Source: Prunus persica
Lineage: Eukaryota > Streptophyta > Magnoliopsida > Rosales > Rosaceae
Assembly: GCF_000346465.2 (NCBI RefSeq)
Contig: NC_034011.1
Span: forward strand, 10,739,898 to 10,803,897
Direction: 5' to 3'
Length of the DNA: 64,000 nucleotides
Position 1 is the stretch's first letter. Each line of letters starts with the position of its first letter. The translations under genes were made by a program, and so were the position numbers. Of the stretch, positions 33,424 through 44,968 are shown piece after piece. The notes below the pieces were generated by a model. That model saw nothing but the letters and a program-made list of their open reading frames with translations. It did not search any database and was not told where the DNA came from.

Positions 33424-35115
33424 ATGTCAAGACTGCAGAGTGCTGGTACAAACGCTTGGGTGGCTTTAGTTCAGGTGTGCAACACAGTGGGTTCGGGACT
33501 GTGCTTAATGGAAGAAATGGTGACAGATTTTGCTAATCGTTTTGCCCTAAGAGCGGAGGAGCAAAAGGAGGTGGTAGTCGAACAAGGTTCAGTGCATAAG
33601 TTGAGGACCTCCAACTTCCTTCTTATCAGCAAATTGCTTACACAGAAGGCGTTCAATCCGGAGGCCTTCATGCTCACGATGACGGCTTTATGGCGACCCA
33701 AGGTGAGAGTTCAAATTGGGAGGCTAGAGGAAAACTTGTTCATGTTCTCATTCTTGACAAAGGAAGACAGACTGCGGATACTGGGTGGAGGTCCATGGAC
33801 TTTCAACCATTTCCTTTTGGTTTTAGCAGAGGCCGATGGCATGGTTCAACCTTCTAGAATTCAGTTGATTAAGCAGGAATTTTGGGTCCAGCTACAGGGG
33901 CTCCCTCCTGAGTTCATGACGCAGCCATGGGAAGACAGATTGGGGAGGTGCTGGGGGACTATATCACCTCTNNNNNNNNNNNNNNNNNNNNNNNNNNNNN
34001 NNNNNNNNNNNNNNNNNNNNNNNNNNNNNNNNNNNNNNNNNNNNNNNNNNNNNNNNNNNNNNNNNNNNNNNGGGGGATCTGCAAGAAGCTATTTACGGGT
34101 CCAGATGGCGCTGGATGTGACCAAACCACTCCGGCGATGTCTGACTGTTCAGTTGGGTGATGGTATAGATGAGGTTGTAAGAGTGGAGATTCGATACGAA
34201 AAACTTCCACATACTTGCTACCTATGTGGCAGATTGGATCACATGAAAAAGGAGTGCTCTAAAGATGCAGGTGAGGGATTGACGAATCTTGACAAACCAT
34301 ATGGCAAGTGGTTTCAAGAAGATGTGTTTGGGCTAGATCACCGTAAACCGCCAAGACGCCGGTTTGGTTTGGCCTCTAAGCCATGGTCCATACGTGCTCC
34401 AGCAACGGTCGAGGATTAGGAGGAAGAAGAGGAAGAGATAGCGGCTGGTGCAAGACGGAGGAGTGGTGAGGAGGCTAGGGCTGAAGTGGACAAGAATCAA
34501 GAGGATTCGCAAAGGCCACAATTTATGGCGGGGTGTGCGGTTACTGATGTCATTATGTCAGATACGGAAATCCCATTATTGGAGGCTGCTGAGGGGACTC
34601 AATTCCCTCTTCCAGATTTGAATATAACGCTTGAAGTTAATGATGATGATGAATCAAGGGATTCAAGGGCCATCATTCCATATGAGGAGAATTCAATAAG
34701 GGGAGCTGTTGGGACATTAAAACCGACTCGGCAGTTACATGAGGAAGGTTTTTCTATGTCTACCACGTGCTCCAACTTCTTTGGGCTTGTCACAAAGGAA
34801 CATGGGCCACGAATGGAGGATGTGGGCCAAGATGACCCGTTTGGTCTGGGGCCAATTATTCAACAGATATCGTTGGAAGCCAAGAAGGAAGCCAAGAGGA
34901 AATCCCGACATAGAATAAAGAAGCAAAGGAGTATGCACAAGTGGGAACCAAGACCAAAAGGAGAAGTAAATCACAACGGCAAACGAGGCCCGCGAGGGGT
35001 TAGGGTTTTTGAGACGTTACCTGATCCAAAAAAACGTTGCTTATCTTTTGGTTCTTCTGTATGGCAACAAGAAACGATGGAGGCTGACAAGCATCAGCCC
35101 TGCCGGGCGCAATGA
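33424..35115 (+). pseudogene. LINE 1 ORF1 (DUF4283 / zinc-knuckle nucleic-acid-binding protein)
   Basis: The DUF4283 region is visible (FLLISKLLTQKAFNPEAF, RLRILGGGPWTFNHFLLVL), then LRVQMALDVTKPLRRC and a CCHC knuckle, CYLCGRLDHMKKEC. A frameshift near 33925 precedes the N gap: the conserved MGRQIGEVLGDYI is in a different frame from what comes before. One in-frame TAG lies at 34417-34419, after which the frame stays open to TGA at 35113-35115. That stop overlaps the ORF2 start as ATGA. Confidence 0.88.
33972..34071. other. Assembly gap (100 N)
   Basis: Exactly 100 unknown bases inside LINE 1 ORF1, the conventional size for a gap of unknown length. The true gap length cannot be assumed. Confidence 0.99.
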
Positions 35116-37505
35116 ATCTACTAAGCTGGAATTGCCAAGGGCTTGGGAACCCTTGGACAGTTGAAGCATTACGGTGTCTTATCCGTAATGAGAATCCCAA
35201 ACTTGTGTTTCTATGTGAAACATATTTCTCACGAAGTGCTATGGAAAAGATTCGTGTAAAATTGGGCTTCCGACAGAGTATAGTAGTAGACAATCACGGG
35301 GCATCTGGAGGGCTATGTCTGATGTGGACGGAGGAGGTCACGACTCGTTCTTTTGGTACAAACCATATTGACACTGAGGTGGAGATTCTTGGAGTACGAG
35401 GTAAATGGCGGTTCACAGGATTTTATAGGTGTCCAGTTACTGGGGAGCGCCATTGCTCATGGGATTTATTGAGAAGATTAGGAGCGACAAATTATTTGCC
35501 TTAGCTGTGTTGTGGTGATTTCAACGAGATTTTAAGAGCTGATGAAAAGCTTGGTGGGAGAAGGAGGAGAGAGGGATAGATGCTTAGAATTCGACAAGCT
35601 GTTGATACTTGCAGATTTAAAGACTTGGGTTACACAGGGCCAAAGTATACATGGTGGCGAAATAATCCGATGGAAATTCGTATACACCTTGATCACGCAT
35701 TGGCTACAGCAGATTGGTGCTCTCGTTTTCTTGGTACAAAGGTCATTCATTTAAATCCTACCAAGTCTGATCACTTGCCCCTTAAAGTAATAATTAGTGA
35801 AATGATGTTATTGAATGGGCGACGTAAGAAGTTATTCCGCTTTGAGAAGATGTGGGCTGAACATGTAAATTGCATGCAAACAATCCAAGATGGTTGGCAA
35901 CGTACTTGTAGAGGCTCTGTACCGTTTACAACTACCGAAAAGCGCAAATGCACTCGTCACCAATTATTGGGCTGGAGTAAGTGCAATTTTGGCCACTTGT
36001 CAAACCAAATTAAAATTACACGGGAGAAATTGGGTGAGTTACTAGAAGCACCGGCATCACATCATACAGTGGAGCTACAAAATGAGCTTACGAAGCAGCT
36101 TGATTCTCTAATGGAAAAAAAATGAGGTGTATTGGCGACAACGCTCAAGAGCCACTTGGTTGAAAGAGGGAGATCGCAATTCAAAATTCTTCCATTACAA
36201 AGCCTCTAGCAGCTGAAGAAGAAACACTATCTCAGCACTTGAAGATGAGCATGGACATTAGCAGACAACAGAGCAAGGTTTAACACAAACTGTGGTTAAT
36301 TATTTCCAGCACTTGTTTTCTTCAATAGGGTCTTTCGAATATACAGAAGTAGTGAATGGTGTAAGGGAGCGTGTCACAGAGGAGATGAACCAGGCTCTGT
36401 CGGCGGAGTTTACTCCAGAAGAAATTAAATTTGCGCTTTTTCAAATGCACCCATCTAAGGCACCAGGCCCAGACGGCTTCTCTCCTTTTTTCTATCAAAA
36501 ATATTGGCAGATTGTAGGTGAGGATATGGTGGCGGCAATCTTGCACTTCTTCAAAACGGGCAGATTACTAAAGAAGATAAATTTCACACATGTGGCCCTC
36601 ATCCCTAAAGTCCATGAACCGAAGAACATGATGCAATTACGTCCCATCAGTCTATGTAACGTCCTTTATAAGATTGGGGCGAAAGTGCTCGCCACCCGCC
36701 TAAAAGCAATCCTTCCTGCTCTGATTAGTGATACTCAAAGTGCTTTTGTTCCAAGCCGTGCAATCTCAGACAATTCAATCGTGGCTTTTGAATTGCTACA
36801 CACGATGCATAAGAAAAATCAAGGATGACAAGGGTATCTGGCTCTCAAGATTGACATGAGTAAAGCATATGATCGGGTAGAGTGGAGTTTTCTGGAGGCC
36901 CTAATGAAAGGAATGGGTTTTGCCCCACGATGGATCCAATTAATCATGGAGTGCATGACGACGGTTTCGTATTGTTTCATGTTGAATGGAAATCCAGTTG
37001 GTTATGTAATTCCACAGAGAGGACTGAGACAAGGTGACCCCGTTTCACCATATTTATTCTTACTATGCGTTGAGGCTCTCTCAAGTCTTATTTTGCAGGC
37101 GGAACCACGTAATTTACTTCATGGAGTAAATCTATGTCGGGGGGCTCCGGTCTGTTAGCCACCTTTTTTTTGCTGACGACAACTTCTTGTTCTTGTGGGC
37201 CAACCGACAGGACTGTGAACAACTGAGCATTATTTTCCAAAAATATGAAATGGTGTCAGGCCAGAAAATACCCTTGGAGAATAGTTATGTCTCCTTCAGC
37301 AATAATATGGACCGTACTGATCAAGATAACCTAGCTACAGTTCTGGGAGTTAGGAGGGTTGACCAGCATGATGTTTACTTGGGGTTGCCTACTCATGTGG
37401 GAAGATCAAGAAGGTAATGTTTCAACTCTCTTAAGGAACGCATTTGGAAGAAAATACAAGGCTGGAAGACAAAATTGTTAAGCTTTGCAGGGAAAGAAAT
37501 TCTCC

Positions 37506-37508
37506 TAA
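37506..37508. repeat. Left TAA target duplication of the PIF/Harbinger transposon
   Basis: TAA sits where LINE coding sequence (ILLK) is broken and is repeated at 41511-41513, where the LINE frame resumes. Confidence 0.8.
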
Positions 37509-37961
37509 AAGCAAGTCGAGCCGAGGCTAGGGGGAAAAAAAAGAATTTCATTCCAGCGGCCAGCCCAAGCCCGGGGGGCTTGTGGGTCCCACCAACTCGG
37601 GCCAGCCCAAAGGCGAGTTCAGCCAGCGCTGAAGCCCGCGGGCGCTGACATCAGCGCTTGCGTCACGTTGACGTCAGCGCGACGCCAGTTCCAACAGGAA
37701 GATGCCACGTTTCGCGCCCCCAGCCCTCCGATCAGCATATTCGAATCCAATCCAACGGCTGGCATTTTTTGGGCAATAAAATTACGAAAAAAAATTGAAA
37801 ATTTACTCTTAAAAATTCAGATTTTTTTTTTTCTATAAATACCTATCAATACCCTTCACTTTCAACACCAATCCTCATACATTTCATTATACTTCTACTA
37901 TTATTTACTCTTTACTCAACATCTTCCTCCTTTTCACCTTGTATTTTTATTTCATATTTTT

Positions 37962-39268
37962 ATGGCTTCTTCTATCGAAACCGGAGGGGCTTGGAGCACC
38001 ATGGAAGATGTTTCCTTGTGTGAGGCTTGGCTCCAAATTTGTCATTGTCCCGTGTTCGGCAATGAGATAAAAAAATTTCATATGTGGAAAAAAATTCATG
38101 CCGAATTTTGTAAAAAAATTCCGGGGTCTACTCGTACGGAGATGGCATTATCTAGTAGGTGGAAAATTCTCAATAAAGAGTTGGGAAAATGGAGAGATGC
38201 CCTAGCAAAAGCGATGGACAACTATAGAAGCGGGGAAAATCGTACTAACGAGGTAAGTATTTTATAATTTTTGTTTTATTAAGTTTAATCTCCTAATATA
38301 TATATATATTTTGTTAATATTGCTTGCATTTTCAATATTTTGTTAATATTTCTTGCATTTTAAATATTTTGTTCATATTTCTTGCAATATCAATATTTTG
38401 TCAATATTTCTTGCATTTTAAATATTTTGTTCATATTTCTTGCATTATCAATATTTTGTTAATATTTCTTGCATTTTAAATATTTTGTTCATATTTCTTG
38501 CATTTTCAATATTTTGTTAATATTTCTTGCATTTTCAAAATGTTGTTAATATTTCTTGCATTTTCAATTGTTTCTTAATTTTCTTGCACTTCTAATTTAT
38601 TTGTAAGGTTAATTGCATTTTCATTATTATTTTTTTTGTTACTTGCATATCCAATATATTTTAAATATTTATTGCATTTCCATTTTTTTGTTAAATAGAT
38701 GATTCAAGCACAAATGTGGTTCGGTGCAACCGGGAGTGGCAAAAAAAGTTTCAACCATCATGAATGTTGGGAGGTGGTGAAATATTGCAAACGCTTCATA
38801 ATTATTCTGACGGGTCCTGCCGTTTTGTTAAACGAGACGCCACTCCGTGATTCAATGACATCGGATTCACCTCTTGATTCCCCTATGAGTCAAGACTCAC
38901 CCATCGAAAAGGAGCCGAGGCCCATTGGCCGAAAGGCCGCGAAGGCAAAGAAAGCGGGTAATTCAAGCAATAATAACTCAAAGCTTTTGGGGGAAATTGC
39001 AAGGCAAAACAGCATAAGAATTGAAATGGAGCAGAAACCCCAGGATAACGATTTGGCCCTTCAAGCTGAGTATGCACGAGAAAGGGAGTATTTGCGCAAA
39101 AAAGATATGGACAAGACGGATCGGGAGACCATGGCGATGGATACAAGTCATATGTCCGCTGAAACAAAACAATTTTGGAAGCTAGAACGAAGGGATGTTA
39201 TGAGAAGAAGACTTTTCCGGGATGATGGGCCTAGCAACACGGATTGGTTAAATGATGGAAACCATTAA
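37962..39268 (+). CDS. PIF/Harbinger accessory protein (Myb/SANT-like ORF), apparently intact
   Basis: Exon 1 37962-38252 and exon 2 38699-39268, with a GT-AG intron, give 286 aa without stops. The N-terminal part (MASSIETGGAWSTMEDVSLCEAWL, then WKKIHAEFCKKIPGSTRTEMALSSRWKILN) is a Myb/SANT-like trihelix fold. The C-terminal part (HECWEVVKYCKRF, MSQDSPIEKEPRPIGRKAAK, RKKDMDKTDRETMAMDTS) is the acidic/basic tail seen in these proteins. In the family this protein binds the transposon ends and brings in the transposase. Genome annotations often mislabel it as GSTT3-like or NAM-associated. Confidence 0.88.
38308..38580. repeat. 29-bp tandem repeat in the intron of the PIF accessory gene
   Basis: About nine or ten imperfect copies of a 29-base unit with CTTGCATTTTMAATATTTTG, spaced 29 bases apart (CTTGC at 38323, 38352, 38381 and onward). 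Very AT-rich. Confidence 0.85.
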
Positions 39269-39609
39269 ATTAGTTAGCATACCTTTTATGTATTTGTATT
39301 TTTCATGTTTTCTATTAAAGTTGTTGTAATTCATGTATTTTATTTTAGTAGTAGTAATTCTTAATGACTTGTATTAGATTTCTTTATTTAATAAACAAAG
39401 CATTCAATAAATTACCTTTTTATTCAACATATTCCATACTTCAAACAAAACAAAATTAAAATAAAAAAAACTACAAACAAGGCACAATAATAATAACAAA
39501 CCACAACCAAACCATAATAAATAAAAATACAACACAACCTAACCATAACTAAATAAAACATAACCAAAGCATCTATGCTCCATCATTCATCTTCATTGCC
39601 TTTCACCGC

Positions 39610-40953
39610 CTATAGATGCTCCATCAAGTGAACTTGACACATTTCATGAATATACGAAGATTGCATCTCTGTATATCGATCTATCATTCGGGTCATCAAA
39701 TGACCATCCCTCACCAACGATTCCGGCTCAAACGGTTCTCCACTTGGCCCCATGGGCCTTTCATAAATTCGTGTCAAGGCCGTGTTCATTGGATCCGGTT
39801 CGTAGACCTCTAAAGCATCATAATCGTACTCATCATCCATAATCATATTATGGAGGATGATGCAAGTCATCATAATGCTTCTGAGGATCTCCTCATCAAA
39901 CATACGGGCCGTACCTCGAATAATCAACCACCGAGCTTGAAGGATGCCAAAACACCTTTCGACATCTTTCCTGTATCCTTCTTGATAGGTAGCAAATAAT
40001 TTTTGCTTCTGGGATCGGGGATTCGGAATGGATTTGACAAAAGTGGTCCACCTCGGGTAGATGTCGTCAGCTAGATAATACCCCGTTTGGTACACTGTAT
40101 TGTTGACTTGATAGGTGATATTGGGGCCCTGGCCTCTCAATACATCGTTGAAGACCAGGGATTGACCCAGCACGTTGAGGTCATTTTGGGATCCTGCAAC
40201 TCCAAAGAAGGCATGCCAAACCCATGTGTCGAAGCCAGCAACGGCTTCAAGGATGATACTTTTTTAGCCTTTTCTATTTCCGTAATCACCTTGCCAGGCA
40301 GTTGGGCAATTCTTCCATTGTCAGTGCATGCAGTCGATGCTACCAATCATTCCTAGAAATCCTCGAGCTTCGTCTTTTTGTAGAAGCCGTTGGAGGTCCC
40401 TAGGAGTAGGTCTATGCAGGTAGTCCCTAGTGTACAGAGTTTCAACTGCTTGACAAAATCTTACCAAAGCCTCCAATGTAGTGGACTTCCTCATCCGGGC
40501 AATCTCATCCACCTGGTCAGCAGATGCTCTAAACACCAACATTCGTATAACAGCTGTAAGCTTTTGCTCCGGAAGAAGCCCCAAAACCCCAGTAGCATCA
40601 CACTTTTGAAGAAAGTATGCATCATAATTGCAAATATCATGCATGACTTTATTGAACAAATGAGGTTGCATTCTAAATCGCCTTCGAAAATCAACATCAG
40701 AGTACAAAGAAGTTGGGATAAAATAATCTTCCAAAAGATTCTTACCCTGAGAATGCCTATATCTTTCCACATTCCGACGGCGGCCGACTTGGGAACCACG
40801 GTAGCGACCTTGGTTCTCTTCATCTTGCAAAGCCACTGCTATGAGAACTTGTTCATCGACATGTCTCTGCAACTCATTGATTTCATCTGCTCTACGGTTT
40901 CTCTCATTTGTTTCTCGCTCTTGCCTCTCCAAACATCTCCTAAAATCTTCCAT
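39610..40953 (-). pseudogene. PIF/Harbinger DDE transposase with two premature stops
   Basis: Read on the minus strand from ATG at 40951-40953 (MEDFRRCLERQERETNERN), 447 codons lie in one frame to TAG at 39610-39612. Catalytic positions are present: SIDCMH (first Asp), GSQNDLNV (second Asp) and VERCFGILQARW (Glu). The frame is broken by TGA at 40321-40323 after SIDCMH, where Trp is expected, and by TAA at 40264-40266 after YGNRKG, where Gln is expected. No indel is seen, so only two substitutions disable it. Related to HARBI1/ALP1-type nucleases. Confidence 0.93.
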
Positions 40954-41510
40954 TGAGAATGAATGAAGTATGAATTCTAAACTCTGAGAAATGAAAATAT
41001 AGAAAGATGTGGTGTGAGAGGTATGAGCTGAGCCTCTAGTTTTATAGAAAATTTTGGCAAGATAGACATGCCACGTGGCTTGATTTGATTGGATGAAAAT
41101 CTTATCTGAAATTTGAAATTCATCCGAAATTTGAACCCTAATTTGTATGAATTTTGAATTTTGAATTTGGAAATTCATTCGAAATTTGAACCTAAAAATT
41201 TATCTGAAATTTGAATTTTGAAATTCATCCGAAATTTGAATCCAAAAATCTTATTCGGAAATTTTATCCGATTATGAATAGTCTTGACACGTAGGAACCC
41301 GGAAATCTTATCTGAAAATATTATCCAAATTAATTATTTTCATTAAAAAAATTTGTGAAAAAAACAAAAAAATGAATAGTAATTGCCCTTAGCCATGGCA
41401 ATGGGTGGAAACACAAAATACTATTTGCAAGGGCAACCACTATTCACGTGAATAGTGGCTGCCCTAGCTCCCCCCTTGCCATGGCTAAGGGCAAATGGGT
41501 GGAGTTGCTC

Positions 41511-41513
41511 TAA
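41511..41513. repeat. Right TAA target duplication of the PIF/Harbinger transposon
   Basis: Directly follows the terminus GGAGTTGCTC. LINE ORF2 resumes in AAAGTGGTGGCACAAGC. Confidence 0.8.
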
Positions 41514-43373
41514 AAGTGGTGGCACAAGCTGTGCCTATTTATATGATGAATTGCTTCCTCATCCCTAAATGTCTATGTAACGAAATTCAACAAGTGATGG
41601 CTCGCTACTGGTGGGGTGAGCAAGATGGCCAACGAAAAATACACTGGCTCAGCTGGAACAAATTATGCTTGCCCAAACAGGAGGGTGGGCTTGGTTTCCG
41701 TAATCTATATGCCTTTAATATGGCGCTCTTGGCCAAACAGTTATGGCGCTTGATTCAAACCCCAAACGCTTTAGTGGCACGCATCTTGAAAGCCCGTTAC
41801 TTCAAGAATTGCTCTATATTAGAGGCACAAATCGGACACTCCCCCTCCTATATTTGGCAAAGCTTAGCAAAACACGTGTCCTTATTGAACAGGGATCTCG
41901 GTGGCGAATCGGGAATGGCCACAGTGTGCGTATATGGGGAGACCAATGGCTCCCTAATTCTGAATCTTTCCAAGTTTCCTCACCACAAGCAGAGGGGTTT
42001 GAGGAGGCAAAAGTGAACTATGTTATTAATCCAGTCACTATGCAGTGGAGGGAGGACCTTTTGCATGCTTGGTTCTCGCCCGAGGAAGTGAATTGCATTC
42101 GAAACATCCCTTTAAGCTTCAGACACCCACCAGACACCTTGATTTGGCACTTTGAGAGAGGTGGTCAGTACACAGTGCGGAGCAGCCATGAAGTTGCTTG
42201 TCGGGTTTTGCTCCAGCAAGACAGGGACGACACCAACACGAATGAAGGACCCATTGTAGCTTTTGAACATGTCTGGAAGAAGATTTGGAAAGCCCGGGTA
42301 CCACCAAAGGTTCGTATATTCATCTGGCACGCTCTCTTGAATATTTTACCCACCAAGGATAATTTGATTCATCACGTTATCTCTGAATTGGGAGGCTATG
42401 TTTTTTGTGGGGCTGATGAAACTGTGGCCCATGTGCTTCTCCGATGCCCCATGACTATTACTTCTTGGTCTTTGTTTCCGGTCTGGGCACACTTTAATAC
42501 TGATGCCATAGAGGAGTTCAAGATGTGGTTCCAAGGGTTTGCTACAGACCACCCACTTCATGTGCTGGAGAAAGTCATGGTGTGCTTGTGGATGCTATGG
42601 TATGAGCGTAATCAAATGGCCTGGGCAGGACGTCAACGGAGTGCAACAGAAATTGTTAGTGGAGCAATGCATTATTTGCAAGAGTTTCAGGAAGTACACC
42701 CCCGTCCCAAGACCCATACCTCACGTGCCATAGCAAAATGGGTGCGGCCACCGCCTGGAGCTATTAAAATAAATGTGAATGGAGTGTTTCATGGTGAATC
42801 CAGTTTTGGTGGGGTTGGTTTGGTGGTTCGTAATTCTACAGGTGCCATTCTTGCATGCAAGTTGGTTGTGCTAAATGGGATATCAAATCCCATGCATGCC
42901 AAGCTGGTTGCATTAAGAGAAGGCTTAATCTATGCTGCCAAGTGGTCCAATCTGGAGTGTCATATAGAAGAGGATTCTCAAGGCGCTTTACACTCAATAC
43001 AACTGGGCTAAACTGATCTGTCCCATCTTGGTTGCCTAACTGAGGATTGTCAAACACTTTTGGCCAGCCAAGAGCGTGTTTATTTGAGGATTACAGAGAG
43101 GAGTGCAAATGGGGTTGCAACACGGTTGGCTCGCTATGCTCTACACTTTCAGGGAGTGGCAGAATGGGTTACTGATCCCCCAGATTTCCTACAAGATGTT
43201 TTGTTCATTGATGCAATGTAATTTTCTTGTTGTGTACGTTATCGGCATATGTGGTACTCTTTCCTACCCTGGGGTTTTTCCATTGTGGTTTTCTCTGGGA
43301 AGGTTTTAACGAGACCACGCATTACATGCCTTTCATTCCCCCCTTCTAATGGAATGAATTCAACCTTTTCAAA

Positions 43374-43392
43374 AAGAAATGGGAACGAGCAA
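43374..43392. repeat. Right target-site duplication of LINE 1 (19 bp)
   Basis: AAGAAATGGGAACGAGCAA, one mismatch to 33281-33299. Confidence 0.85.
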
Positions 43393-44608
43393 AAAGATCG
43401 AAAAAAACAAATTGAATACAATAGGAAAATCATATATGAACTTCATTATCCAAACCAACATTGCTTAGATGAATGAGTTTGTCATCTGCCACTGGGTGGT
43501 AATTATGTTATTTAGTTGATGACTTTGATGTTATATGATACTTTAACTAAATTCTTAAACATAGTTGCAATTGAAAAGCCCACCTCTAGTCTAGTTATAG
43601 AAAAATATTTAATCATCTCTTTTACATTAAGAGTTTAATTAGGGTAAACTTCCCTCAAATTGTACTCGAGTTTCATTTTGATTTTTCAACTATATTTTCT
43701 GTCTATTCCATCAAATTTATGTTAATTTTGAAGGTAAATTAATAATGTCATCTTACATAAACAAAAACACACAACTACATAAAAAGAGGTAAAAAAATAA
43801 TCTCAGAATTTAAGTTTTTTTAGATTACAATCTTTGATAAATAATGGTTTTTTCACAGATGATACAATTGAGTTTCACAAAATTATCACATTTAATTATT
43901 TCTGATTTTTGGTGATATGATAATCCTTAACGTTACTCCTTATACATTAAGTTGATCCTTACCGTCAAATTTCGTTAAAAATTCTATTAAAATGCTGATG
44001 TGGTTTTTTTTCCTACATAACGTGTCTTTTTTATTTTTTTTCACATGAGAGCATATTCATATCGTATTTAACTGATATGGCGCCAATTAGAAAAACATAA
44101 TTAAAACTAGAATTCGTTGACATCCCGTTTTGGGATTTGGCTCCTTCCACTCCCCGCCCAAACTTTCCTCATTTCGTACTTTTGCCAGTTTTGGCTCGCA
44201 CTCTCCTCCGACTGAAGACCCGCCAACTTTTTTTCAACCCTCTCTCATTCTCACACTTTGGCACTTGCCAGATGTGATCTCAAAATTTTGAAAATCCCCC
44301 AATTAAAGAGCAAAGCTGCCATGAAATTTTTAACCAAACTCAATTTTCACCAAAAAAATATTATGAAAAATTTAAATTTCACCGAATATTTTGACGTGAA
44401 GAAAAACAAACATAAAAAATAAAATTAATAAATAACAAAATAAATTTCAAAGCTCCCTCCAAAATAGAATTAGAACCCATCATCGCCCAAACATTACAAA
44501 TACCTCACTCCCTCCGCTCTTGCCCCAAACCCATCTCCTCCATCTCTCACACAACAATACCAACTTTCTCAATTCTCAGAAATTTCCTCTGTCCCGAAGT
44601 TGTTATCA
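43393..44608. other. Intergenic region and promoter of the KEN/D-box gene
   Basis: AT-rich spacer. From about 44125 the sequence is repeated in diverged form at about 45840. It includes TTTGGGATTTGGCTCCTTC followed by a CCCCGCCCAAA stretch (reverse TTTGGGCGGGG, loosely like an E2F site). A CT-rich leader precedes the ATG at 44609. Confidence 0.45.
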
Positions 44609-44968
44609 ATGGAGGCCATTGCTTGCCGCGACCACAGCAACAAAGAGAACCTCCCTCCTTCCTCTTCCATGGCAAATCTGACTCCTGAAAATGGGTCTTC
44701 TTCCAAGAAATGTAATAAGAAGACGAGATTAAGGAGGAAGCCTCTTGCTGATATAACCAATCTCTACATTTACGGCAATAAATCAAGTTTCGGCCTTTCG
44801 GGTCATCTACCAAGCGCAACTCTTCCCTTCTCTTCCTCTTCTTCCTCTGTCTCTGTCTCTGGCTCTGCATCAAATTCTCGGAAAAGAAAATCAACCAAGG
44901 AGGATAATACAAATTCTAGTAAAGTCAACAGCTCCAACTCCAAGTCTCTGAGGATGGGTTTCAGATAA
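44609..44968 (+). CDS. Small KEN-box and D-box protein, function unknown
   Basis: A single-exon frame of 119 aa starts MEAIACRDHSNKENLPPSSS and ends KSLRMGFR. A KEN box lies at residues 12-14. R43-N51 reads RKPLADITN, a full extended D-box (RxxLxxIxN). Both are degrons read by the anaphase-promoting complex (APC/C). The middle and end are Ser-rich with basic patches (RLRRK, RKRKS) and look disordered and possibly nuclear. No enzymatic domain is seen. The first ATG in the CT-rich leader context is chosen. A cell-cycle regulated substrate or APC/C modulator, in the manner of securin-like small plant proteins, is plausible but inferred. Confidence 0.75.
   Translation: MEAIACRDHSNKENLPPSSSMANLTPENGSSSKKCNKKTRLRRKPLADITNLYIYGNKSSFGLSGHLPSATLPFSSSSSSVSVSGSASNSRKRKSTKEDNTNSSKVNSSNSKSLRMGFR

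Larger units (their letters stand above)
37509..41510. mobile_element. PIF/Harbinger DNA transposon with both genes (4,002 bp)
   Basis: Flanked by TAA duplications inside the LINE. The termini are imperfect inverted repeats: AAGCAAGTCGAGCC on the left and, read inward from the right, GAGCAACTCCACCC (10 of 14). It carries an apparently intact two-exon accessory gene on plus and a nonsense-mutated DDE transposase on minus, converging near 39270-39610. The right end contains a long palindromic stretch (41390-41490) centred on CACTATTCACGTGAATAGTG. It is the likely source family for the derivatives at 21878-24109. Confidence 0.9.
35112..43221 (+). pseudogene. LINE 1 ORF2 (endonuclease-RT-RNase H), interrupted and mutated
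   Basis: Starts MNLLSWNCQGLGNPWT (AP endonuclease) and continues GDFNEIL and SDHLPL. The RT shows KAPGPDGFSPFFYQ, DMSKAYDRVEW, GLRQGDPVSPYLF and the catalytic ADD box (ADDNFLF, about 37170). After the insertion it resumes VVAQAVPIYMMNCFL, then zf-RVT (KARVPPKVRIFIWHALL), then an RNase H whose first Asp is Asn (INVNGVF). Defects include TAG at 35502, TAG at 35577, a frameshift in the A-run at 36111-36121, a stop at 36826, a frameshift near 37150, and the 37509-41510 insertion. The final stop is at 43219-43221. Confidence 0.9.
33300..43373 (+). mobile_element. Full-length L1-type LINE, split by a PIF/Harbinger transposon
   Basis: The element lies between 19-bp target duplications. Subtracting the 4,002-bp insertion leaves about 6.07 kb, the full length expected for plant L1. 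Order: a 124-base 5' UTR, ORF1 (DUF4283 and zinc knuckle), ORF2 (endonuclease, RT, zf-RVT, RNase H), and a short 3' UTR ending AACCTTTTCAAA before the duplication. Stops and frameshifts in both ORFs make it inactive. A 100-N gap interrupts ORF1. Confidence 0.93.
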
